Assembly: GCA_017880265.1 (NCBI GenBank)
Contig: JAFJTK010000158.1
Coordinates: forward strand, 1-5,202
DNA length: 5,202 nt
Origin: Candidatus Pelagibacter sp.
GTDB lineage: Bacteria; Pseudomonadota; Alphaproteobacteria; Pelagibacterales; Pelagibacteraceae
Direction: 5' to 3'
The translations under genes and the position numbers were made by a program. Positions 1 through 5,202 of the stretch are shown one piece after another. The notes beneath the pieces are model-generated. The model made no database searches. It worked only from the letters and a program-made list of their open reading frames with translations, and was not told the DNA's origin. Position 1 is the first letter of the stretch. Each line of letters begins with the position of its first letter.

Positions 1-37
1 ACATTGAAATTAAATATTTATTAATTACTTTCAAGGT
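1..37. other. AT-rich leader upstream of the pirin gene
   Basis: This short stretch is almost entirely A and T and carries no recognisable gene. In the frame of the following gene there is a TAA stop at 11-13 and no ATG, GTG or TTG between it and position 38, so the pirin start is fixed at 38. A TTGAAA (4-9) resembles a -35 box, but no good -10 box lies at the right distance. An AAGG at 33-36 looks like a Shine-Dalgarno core but is only one base from the ATG, too close for normal spacing. The true promoter may lie before the window. Confidence 0.4.
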
Positions 38-874
38 ATGAAAAATATAGAAGTAAGTAAAATTATCGACCCTATTCCAGCTTCGGATGGGGCTGGAGTA
101 AAATTAAAAAGAAGTATTGGTGTTGAGCCAAATTACTTTGATCCATTCTTAATGCTAGATGAATTTGGATCTGAAAATAGTGAAGATTATATTGCAGGTT
201 TTCCCCCTCACCCACACCGAGGAATTGAAACAGTGACTTATATGTTAGCTGGAGATTTTGAACATAAAGATAGCACAGGTGGCGAAGGTAGAATGACTGC
301 AGGAGATGTTCAGTGGATGAAAACAGGAAGCGGAATAATTCATTCTGAAATGCCAGCAATGAAAGAAGGTAAGCTTCATGGTTTTCAATTATGGGTAAAC
401 ATGCCTGCTAAATTAAAAATGAGTAAGCCTGAGTATATTTATATCGATGCAGATAAAATGAGTGTTCATAAAGATGATGACAAAACTATAAAAGTCATAG
501 CTGGTAAATTTGAAAATGCTGAAGGCCCCGTTAAAGGTCATAACGTTGAACCAGTTTATTTTGATGTTGAATTAAATAAAGATAAAGAGTTCAATTATAA
601 ATTACCATCAACTCATAATTCCTTTATTTATTTGGTGAATGGTGAAATTGAAGTTGGTAAAAATGAACATGATAATGTTAAAGATAGTACTTTAATACTA
701 TTGTCTAGAGGTGAAGATTTAACTGTAAAAGCTAAATCAGATGCTAAGTTTTTACTGATCTCTGGAAAGCCAATTAATGAAGAAATTGCAAGAGGTGGTC
801 CATTTGTAATGAATACTAAAGCAGAAATCTTGCAAGCAGTTCAAGATTATCATAATGATACATTTGTAAAATAA
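38..874 (+). CDS. Pirin family protein (bicupin, metal-binding)
   Basis: The protein has 278 residues, close to the usual pirin length. Pirins are two-domain cupins that bind one metal (usually Fe) in the N-terminal barrel. Bacterial members include quercetin 2,3-dioxygenases, and others modulate partner enzymes. Seen here: an N-terminal pirin domain with PHPHRG at residues 57-62 (H58 and H60) and an HSE at 102-104 (H102 and E104). These match the three-His/one-Glu metal site of human pirin (H56, H58, H101, E103). The C-terminal cupin domain ends in the typical RGGPFVMNT block (252-260) followed by an AEI...DY tail. No signal peptide or membrane segment is seen, so it is likely cytoplasmic. 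The ATG at 38 is the first possible standard start after an in-frame stop. The next gene begins 3 nt after its stop, so they are probably cotranscribed. The family call is firm; substrate and role are unknown. Confidence 0.93.
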   Translation: MKNIEVSKIIDPIPASDGAGVKLKRSIGVEPNYFDPFLMLDEFGSENSEDYIAGFPPHPHRGIETVTYMLAGDFEHKDSTGGEGRMTAGDVQWMKTGSGIIHSEMPAMKEGKLHGFQLWVNMPAKLKMSKPEYIYIDADKMSVHKDDDKTIKVIAGKFENAEGPVKGHNVEPVYFDVELNKDKEFNYKLPSTHNSFIYLVNGEIEVGKNEHDNVKDSTLILLSRGEDLTVKAKSDAKFLLISGKPINEEIARGGPFVMNTKAEILQAVQDYHNDTFVK

Positions 875-877
875 ATT

Positions 878-1849
878 ATGAAAGCTGTAGAAATTAAAAA
901 AACTGGTGGACCTGAAGTTTTAGAACTTAAAGATATAACGCTAGATAAGCCAGGACCTGATCAAGTAACAATAGAACAAAAAGCTATTGGACTAAATTAT
1001 ATTGACACTTATCATAGATCAGGTTTGTACCCATTAAACTTACCAATTGGTCTAGGTTTAGAGGGCGCAGGTATTATTACTGATGTTGGAGATAACGTAA
1101 AAGACTTTAAAGTCGGTGATAAAATATCTTATGCAGGTATTCCATTAGGGTCTTATTCAACACATAGAAATTACCCAACAAAAAATCTAGTGAAAGTGCC
1201 AGATGGTATTGATTTAGAAGTTGCTGCAACTTTAATGACAAAAGGTTTAACTACATTTTATCTATTACATAAAACATTTCCGGTAAAATCAGGACAAACA
1301 ATTCTATTCCATGCGGCTGCAGGAGGAGTTGGTCAAATATTTGGTCAGTGGGCTAAAAGTTTAGGCTGCACAGTTATAGGAACTGTTGGATCCGATGAAA
1401 AGATAAGTATAGCAAAAGAAAACGGTTACGATCATGTAATCAATTATAATAAAGAGGATTTTGCAAAAAAAGTTTTAGAGATTACAGACGGTAAAGGTGT
1501 TCCAGTTGTGTACGATGGTGTTGGTAAAGATACTTTAGATGGCTCAATTGAATGTTTAGCAGTTAGAGGAATGATGGTTTCATTTGGAAATGCATCAGGC
1601 CCTTTATCTGATATTAATGTTCCTAAAATGCTTCAGCCAAAAGGTCTGTATCTTGTAAGACCTGCAATGCAACAATACCTATCAACTAAAGAAGAGCTTG
1701 ATGAAGCTTCAAAGATAATGTTTGAAAAAATTAGCTCTGGAAAAGTAAAAATTAATATATTTAAAAAATATAAATTAGATCAAGTTATTGAGGCTCATAA
1801 AGATTTAGAGGGTAGAAAAATTTTAGGCCCTGCAGTTATACTTCCTTAA
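878..1849 (+). CDS. qor: NADPH:quinone oxidoreductase, zinc-free medium-chain reductase
   Basis: The 323-residue protein is full length for the QOR/zeta-crystallin branch of the medium-chain dehydrogenase/reductase superfamily (E. coli QorA is 327). It has a GroES-like N-terminal domain with NYIDTYHRSGLYP at 40-52, a hallmark of this branch, and GLEGAG at 60-65. A Rossmann NADPH-binding domain carries AAAGGVG at 146-152. The C-terminus AHKDLEGRKILGPAVILP (306-323) matches the conserved end of the family. The Cys/His zinc ligands of alcohol dehydrogenases are absent, as expected. Family members reduce quinones or other enone substrates with NADPH in the cytoplasm; the substrate here cannot be read from sequence. 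The start ATG follows the pirin stop as TAA-ATT-ATG, in the same frame, with no Shine-Dalgarno. The gene converges with the downstream minus-strand gene, overlapping it by 4 bp. The symbol is by family similarity only. Confidence 0.9.
   Translation: MKAVEIKKTGGPEVLELKDITLDKPGPDQVTIEQKAIGLNYIDTYHRSGLYPLNLPIGLGLEGAGIITDVGDNVKDFKVGDKISYAGIPLGSYSTHRNYPTKNLVKVPDGIDLEVAATLMTKGLTTFYLLHKTFPVKSGQTILFHAAAGGVGQIFGQWAKSLGCTVIGTVGSDEKISIAKENGYDHVINYNKEDFAKKVLEITDGKGVPVVYDGVGKDTLDGSIECLAVRGMMVSFGNASGPLSDINVPKMLQPKGLYLVRPAMQQYLSTKEELDEASKIMFEKISSGKVKINIFKKYKLDQVIEAHKDLEGRKILGPAVILP
1846..1849. other. Convergent stop-codon overlap (TTAA)
   Basis: The palindrome TTAA supplies both stop codons. TAA at 1847-1849 ends the oxidoreductase on the + strand, and the complement of 1846-1848 ends the DUF2721 gene on the - strand. 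No GC-rich hairpin followed by a T-run is visible on either side, so termination of each transcript probably occurs inside the opposing gene or by a factor-dependent route (inference). Confidence 0.85.
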
Positions 1850-2250
1850 TCAAGCTTTACATCCATATCAGACATATGCAATTTAAGTGCATTAGTTGAA
1901 ATATGAATTTCTCTAATAAAAAATAGTATAGATATAATCATTGATAAACAACAAGAGCCAAAAATTAATCTGGCAATAAAAACTTCATTTAAATATAGGC
2001 CTAACACAGTTAACATATTGAACAAAAAACCAAATGCAGCAAACATGATTGTCCAACGTAGTAGTGTGATCCGTCCACTTAAATTGATGAATTGTTTTTT
2101 CCATTCATGAGGAATGTGATTTTCATAAACATGTTCATCATGAAGTTCTCTAATCAACATGCTTAAAGAATGAAATCTGTTGCTATATACGCTCATTAAT
2201 AGAGGAATAGCTGGAAACATAAGGGCTGTAACTGTGTAATCTATATTCAT
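1846..2250 (-). CDS. DUF2721-type small membrane protein
   Basis: The predicted 134-residue protein has three hydrophobic segments, roughly residues 6-22, 63-87 and 90-112. A charged loop separates the first from the other two (about 28-60), and a short polar C-terminus follows. The N-terminal FPAIPLLMSVYSNRF...LIRELH (12-37) and the terminal segment with an REIHIST motif (113-119) resemble the DUF2721 family as I recall it. This is a family of about 130-150-residue inner-membrane proteins of unknown function. The ATG at 2250 is the first usable start: an in-frame stop lies upstream at 2289-2287, and the N-terminus has the length expected of the family. No Shine-Dalgarno precedes it. It is the only minus-strand gene here, divergent from ubiA and convergent with the oxidoreductase, so it is a single-gene unit. 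Function is unknown. I am confident it is a real gene and moderately confident of the family. Confidence 0.8.
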   Translation of the reverse strand: MNIDYTVTALMFPAIPLLMSVYSNRFHSLSMLIRELHDEHVYENHIPHEWKKQFINLSGRITLLRWTIMFAAFGFLFNMLTVLGLYLNEVFIARLIFGSCCLSMIISILFFIREIHISTNALKLHMSDMDVKLD

Positions 2251-2253
2251 CCG

Positions 2254-2266
2254 AATCAGTTTGATT
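2254..2266. repeat. Short inverted repeat AATCA-GTT-TGATT
   Basis: Perfect 5-bp arms separated by 3 bases lie in the divergent intergenic region. They overlap the candidate -10 box and predicted start point of the DUF2721 gene. The arrangement is operator-like in size and position, but the arms are short and AT-rich, so chance is a real possibility. Confidence 0.3.
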
Positions 2267-2292
2267 ATGAATCTAGCCTTTGTTATTTACAA
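2264..2292 (-). promoter_or_regulatory. Candidate sigma-70-type promoter for the DUF2721 gene
   Basis: Read on the - strand, TTGTAA (2292-2287; 4 of 6 matches to TTGACA) is followed after exactly 17 bases by CATAAT (2269-2264; 5 of 6 matches to TATAAT). Transcription would start near 2257, only about 7 bases before the ATG at 2250, giving a nearly leaderless mRNA. That would agree with the missing Shine-Dalgarno. In such AT-rich DNA, chance matches are common, so this is a candidate only. Confidence 0.35.
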
Positions 2293-2298
2293 GTAAAT
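2285..2298. repeat. Short inverted repeat ATTTAC-AA-GTAAAT
   Basis: Perfect 6-bp arms around a 2-base centre end one base before the ubiA ATG and cover the candidate -35 box of the divergent gene. It could be a repressor operator acting on one or both genes, or a chance palindrome. A stable RNA hairpin is unlikely because the loop is only two bases. No clear -35/-10 pair for ubiA is visible in the 49 bp; TTGATT (2261-2266) has only a poor partner near 2284. Confidence 0.3.
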
Positions 2299-2299
2299 T

Positions 2300-3166
2300 A
2301 TGAACCAAATAAAGTTATTTATTGAGCTTACAAGATTAAAAAGACCAATTGGCTTTATGCTATTATTTTGGCCATGCTTATGGGGGCTTACAATTGTTTA
2401 TGATTTTAATTCAGATTTAAAAATATATTTTTTTTATTCTGCACTTTTTCTTTCTGGCTCAATCCTTATGCGATCAGCAGGGTGTATAGTGAACGATATT
2501 GCAGATAAAAATTTTGATAAAAAAGTTGAGAGAACTAAAAATAGACCCATCGCCTCAGGAAAAGTATCTGTAAAACTTGCGTCAACTTATGCATTATTTT
2601 TATGTGCTATTGCTTTTTTAGTATTAATTAACTTTAATAATTTTACCATTTTAATGGCTCTAGCCTCAATGCCTTTAGCTTTCACTTATCCCTTAATGAA
2701 AAGAATTACTTATTGGCCTCAGTTATTTCTAGGTATTACATTTAATTATGGATTAATTTTGGCTTGGATTTCAATTGCGAATGAAGTTTCAATAATTCCA
2801 ATGATATTTTATCTTGGAGCCATATTTTGGACACTAGGCTACGACACAATTTATGGATTTCAAGATATTAAAGATGATGAAATAATAGGAGTAAAGTCAA
2901 CTTCAATAAAGTTTAAAAATGATCCAAAAAAATTTTTATTTATTTCATACTCATTGTTCATCATATCTTTGTTTTTAGTTGGAATATTAATGAAATTTAA
3001 AATCTATTATTTTTTATTTATGATTATACCCATTTTACATTTGCTAGTATTTCAGGTTAAAAAATTAAATACCAACCAATCGATTGATTGTTTTTCTAAA
3101 TTTAAAAGTAATAATTTTTTAGGTGCAATAATCTTTGTCAACATTCTTATTGGAAAATTAATTTAG
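2300..3166 (+). CDS. ubiA: 4-hydroxybenzoate polyprenyltransferase
   Basis: UbiA is an inner-membrane prenyltransferase that joins a polyprenyl chain to 4-hydroxybenzoate in ubiquinone synthesis, using Mg-bound prenyl diphosphate. The 288-residue product has the expected family length and is very hydrophobic, with about eight or nine likely membrane helices. The first Asp-rich motif is NDIADKNFD (65-73; N65, D66, D69, D73), followed by the RTKNRPIASG block at 78-87. The second motif is YDTIYGFQDIKDD (181-193; D182, D189, D192, D193), followed by GVKSTSI (197-203). The N-terminal LTRLKRPIG (10-18) is also typical. A TAA two codons before the ATG (2294-2296) fixes the start; no Shine-Dalgarno is visible. 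The ABC exporter gene follows after 5 nt, so they are probably cotranscribed. Other UbiA-superfamily members such as heme or chlorophyll prenyltransferases are less likely given the YDTxYxxQD motif. Confidence 0.92.
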   Translation: MNQIKLFIELTRLKRPIGFMLLFWPCLWGLTIVYDFNSDLKIYFFYSALFLSGSILMRSAGCIVNDIADKNFDKKVERTKNRPIASGKVSVKLASTYALFLCAIAFLVLINFNNFTILMALASMPLAFTYPLMKRITYWPQLFLGITFNYGLILAWISIANEVSIIPMIFYLGAIFWTLGYDTIYGFQDIKDDEIIGVKSTSIKFKNDPKKFLFISYSLFIISLFLVGILMKFKIYYFLFMIIPILHLLVFQVKKLNTNQSIDCFSKFKSNNFLGAIIFVNILIGKLI

Positions 3167-3171
3167 ACAAA

Positions 3172-4914
3172 ATGATAAAATCCAAAACATTTAAAAGACT
3201 TTATAAAGATTATACAAGCAAATTTCTTGGTAAAATTTTATTAGCTGCTGTCTTTTCGGTACTAGTTGCATTAAGCACTTCAGCAACAGCATGGCTTTTA
3301 GATCCGGCAATTGAAAAAATATTCATCAATAAAGATCAAACTTTGATTATTCTTATCCCTGTAGCAATTATTATTGCTTTTAGTGCAAAAGGTATCTCAC
3401 TTTATTTTGCAAAACTAATAATGATTAATGTATCTGAAGAAGTTAAAAAAATTTTACAAACTGATATGCTTAAATCTTTTATAAAAGCAGACACTGAAAC
3501 TATAGATAGCAAACACTCTGGTAAATATATTTCAAATTTAAATTTTGATGTAAATCAAATCACAAGAATGTTATCTGAGGCATATCTAAGTATTTTTAAA
3601 GATGGTCTTACATTAATAGGTTTACTTTTTGTGATGTTTTTTCAAAACTGGAAACTATCTTTAATAGCAATTATTATGATTCCGCTTGCATCTATCACTG
3701 CAAAAATTTTAGGAAAAAGAATGAGTAAAATTTCAACTCAAGCTCAAGAAAAATCTGGTGATTTAAATAGATACTTAATTGATCTTTTTAAAAATCATAA
3801 AATAATTAAAATTTTTCAAAGAGAAAATTTTGAAGAAAATAGATCTGAAAAGTTTGTAAATGATTTAAAAGAAAAATCTGCAAAAATTTCAGCTGTATAT
3901 ATTAGGTCGGCACCAGTAATGGAAATATTAACAGGTATAATGATTGCTATTTTGATATTTTATTCTGGAAAATTAATTATTAATGGTGAATTAGCAATTA
4001 ATAACTTTTTTTCATTTCTCGCTGCTATGATGTTAGCCTACCAACCAGTAAAGACTCTCACAAAAGTTAATGTTGCAATATTCCAGGGATTTGCTGCTGC
4101 AGAGAGAATTCTTCCAATTATAGATATTAAAAATGAAATTGATTTAAACACAGATAAAGATGAATTAGCTATTTCAAAAGGAGATATAATTTTTGAAAAT
4201 GTTAATTTTACTTACAAGTCTAATCCACAGAACAGAGTACTCCAAAACGTTAATGCAAATTTTGCTGGTGGCAAAATGACAGCATTAGTTGGTCATAGTG
4301 GATCTGGGAAATCAACATTACTAAATATGATACCAAGAATATATGCCCCAACAGATGGAGGTATTTTTTTAGATGGTCAAGATATATCAAAGTTTAATTT
4401 AGCATCTTTAAGAGACCAAATATCGATAGTAGATCAAAACACAACACTATTTGATGATACAGTTTTGAATAATATTAAATACGCTAGACCAGAAGCAAGC
4501 AATGAAGAGGTTTTTAAAGCTGCTGAACATTCAATGTGTGCTGAATTCATTAATAATTTAGAGAATGGTTATGAAACCATGATTGGTGAGAATGGGGTAA
4601 AATTATCTGGTGGAGAAAAACAAAGATTGTCAATAGCAAGAGCTTTTCTAAAAAAAAGTAAAATAATATTACTAGACGAAGCTACATCATCATTAGACTC
4701 TAAAACTGAAGAAAAGATTCAAAAAGCACTAGATCAATTAACTTTAAACAAAACAACAATTGTAATTGCTCATAGATTATCAACAATCCTTAACTCAGAT
4801 AAAATATATGTTGTTGATAATGGTAAAATCATTGACTCAGGAAAACATGAGGAACTTTTAATACAATCAAAAGTCTACAAAAATTTCTATGAAAGACAAA
4901 TTAAAGAACATTGA
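3172..4914 (+). CDS. msbA: MsbA-type ABC exporter (lipid A flippase)
   Basis: The 580-residue product is a half-size ABC exporter, membrane domain fused to ATPase, that would act as an inner-membrane homodimer. E. coli MsbA has 582 residues. Six hydrophobic segments are seen at about 20-42, 57-80, 138-158, 161-180, 250-270 and 278-295. The ATPase domain has all key elements: A-loop Y348, Walker A GHSGSGKST (374-382), Q-loop Q422, signature LSGGE (478-482), Walker B IILLDE (498-503, catalytic E503), D-loop SSLD (506-509) and H-loop H534. It therefore looks catalytically intact. Half-exporters of this class carry varied substrates and sequence alone does not prove lipid A. The immediately following waaA, whose start overlaps this stop, strongly supports flipping of Kdo-lipid A. 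It starts 5 nt after the ubiA stop with no Shine-Dalgarno. Confidence 0.87.
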   Translation: MIKSKTFKRLYKDYTSKFLGKILLAAVFSVLVALSTSATAWLLDPAIEKIFINKDQTLIILIPVAIIIAFSAKGISLYFAKLIMINVSEEVKKILQTDMLKSFIKADTETIDSKHSGKYISNLNFDVNQITRMLSEAYLSIFKDGLTLIGLLFVMFFQNWKLSLIAIIMIPLASITAKILGKRMSKISTQAQEKSGDLNRYLIDLFKNHKIIKIFQRENFEENRSEKFVNDLKEKSAKISAVYIRSAPVMEILTGIMIAILIFYSGKLIINGELAINNFFSFLAAMMLAYQPVKTLTKVNVAIFQGFAAAERILPIIDIKNEIDLNTDKDELAISKGDIIFENVNFTYKSNPQNRVLQNVNANFAGGKMTALVGHSGSGKSTLLNMIPRIYAPTDGGIFLDGQDISKFNLASLRDQISIVDQNTTLFDDTVLNNIKYARPEASNEEVFKAAEHSMCAEFINNLENGYETMIGENGVKLSGGEKQRLSIARAFLKKSKIILLDEATSSLDSKTEEKIQKALDQLTLNKTTIVIAHRLSTILNSDKIYVVDNGKIIDSGKHEELLIQSKVYKNFYERQIKEH

Positions 4915-4916
4915 TG
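4912..4916 (+). promoter_or_regulatory. TGATG stop/start overlap linking msbA and waaA
   Basis: The msbA stop TGA (4912-4914) shares its last A with the waaA start ATG (4914-4916). Such overlaps usually mean translational coupling by ribosome re-initiation, which fits the weak upstream ribosome-binding signal (only scattered A-rich sequence such as AAAG near 4903-4906). It also decides the waaA start, because the protein begins where the family N-terminal membrane anchor begins. Confidence 0.75.
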
Positions 4917-5202
4917 TATTTTTTTTACAATATACTCACAAATTTAGCTATCATCATATCACCTGCAATTATTCTATATCGAATATTAAAAGGTAAAGAA
5001 GATATAAAAAGAGTTGGGGAAAAATTTTGTATTTATTCTCAAAAAAAAAATAAAAAAAAAATTTGGATACACGCAGCAAGCGTTGGTGAACTAATGAGTA
5101 TAGTTCCAATTATACAAAAGCTAGAAAAAAATAAAAAAATAAAAAATATTTTAATAACAACAACAACTACTAGTTCAGCAAAAATTTTCAAAAAACTAAA
5201 AT
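4914..5202 (+). CDS. waaA: Kdo transferase, 5' part only (runs off window)
   Basis: Only the first 96 codons and one base of the next are present; the family is normally about 420-430 residues. WaaA (KdtA) transfers Kdo from CMP-Kdo to the lipid A precursor on the cytoplasmic face of the inner membrane. The visible part starts MYFFYNILTNLAIIISPAII, giving a hydrophobic anchor at about residues 4-24. A GKED..R.GE segment (27-36) follows, then IWIHAASVGE (50-59). The last is the family's signature; its Glu (E59 here) corresponds to the catalytic base of known WaaA enzymes. A Thr-rich strand, ITTTTTSS (81-88), matches the usual LLTT.T.TS region. The codons around 5041-5061 lie in paired A10 runs yet stay in frame. 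The position directly after msbA fits lipid A-Kdo assembly. Confidence 0.87.
   Translation, partial: MYFFYNILTNLAIIISPAIILYRILKGKEDIKRVGEKFCIYSQKKNKKKIWIHAASVGELMSIVPIIQKLEKNKKIKNILITTTTTSSAKIFKKLK
5041..5061 (+). repeat. Paired A10 homopolymer tracts inside waaA
   Basis: Ten A residues (5041-5050), one T, and ten more A residues (5052-5061) encode a QKKNKKKI stretch just before the catalytic IWIHAASVGE motif. The reading frame through both runs is intact, because the conserved family motif follows in frame. Long A runs are prone to polymerase slippage and to sequencing indels. The same gene also begins with a T8 run at 4919-4926. Confidence 0.85.

Noticed and set aside
72..359. A 95-codon open frame on the minus strand inside the pirin gene.
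   Set aside because: It lies wholly antisense to a strongly conserved pirin domain including the PHPHRG metal site, its product resembles no family I know, and it has no promoter or ribosome-binding signal. It is a shadow of the real gene.
878..1849. Possible read-through fusion of pirin and oxidoreductase, since both are in the same frame.
   Set aside because: A clean TAA is followed by a proper ATG that begins exactly at the normal family N-terminus. Nothing suggests recoding or a broken fusion gene.
3077..3086. Perfect 10-bp palindrome CAATCGATTG.
   Set aside because: It lies within the ubiA coding sequence near its 3' end, is too short for a meaningful hairpin, and has no T-run after it. 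A chance palindrome is sufficient explanation.
3172..4914. Multidrug or bacteriocin exporter, or secretion-type ABC transporter, as the main call for the ABC protein.
   Set aside because: There is no N-terminal peptidase domain and no adjacent peptide or drug-related gene, while waaA follows directly with overlapping codons. Lipid A export is the better reading, though the substrate is not proven.
4919..4926. T8 run just after the msbA stop, considered as an intrinsic terminator.
   Set aside because: No GC-rich stem precedes it, and the run encodes residues 2-5 of waaA (YFFY) within the overlapping gene. It is coding sequence, not a terminator.

Overview
The window is about 5.2 kb of AT-rich (by eye roughly 70% A+T), densely packed bacterial chromosome. 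All identifiable genes are housekeeping or metabolic. The low GC, Lys/Ile/Asn-rich proteins, very short intergenic gaps, near absence of Shine-Dalgarno sequences, and the presence of ubiquinone and Kdo/lipid A genes all point to a Gram-negative with a streamlined genome. A SAR11/Pelagibacter-type marine alphaproteobacterium fits best. This is inference from composition and gene content, since no marker gene is present.

Layout: (1) At 38-1849 on the + strand is a two-gene unit, a pirin-family cupin followed after 3 nt by a zinc-free NADPH:quinone oxidoreductase. (2) At 1846-2250 on the - strand is a small three-helix membrane protein of the DUF2721 type. It converges on the oxidoreductase gene and shares a 4-bp TTAA with it. 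(3) At 2251-2299 is a 49-bp divergent intergenic region. It holds a plausible promoter for the DUF2721 gene and two short inverted repeats. (4) From 2300 to the window end on the + strand is a tightly spaced run: ubiA (4-hydroxybenzoate polyprenyltransferase), an MsbA-type lipid exporter 5 nt later, and the first 96 codons of waaA (Kdo transferase). The waaA start overlaps the msbA stop in TGATG and the gene is cut by the window edge.

Function: waaA and msbA belong together in lipid A-Kdo assembly and its transfer across the inner membrane. ubiA supplies the membrane-committed step of ubiquinone synthesis. The pirin/oxidoreductase pair suggests redox or quinone-related chemistry, but the sequence does not define substrates. 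No mobile element, CRISPR array, RNA gene, toxin-antitoxin or defence system is visible, and I found no convincing undescribed system. The points that merit a second look are paired A10 tracts inside waaA, the compact divergent promoter region, the TTAA convergent overlap and the gene pairings.
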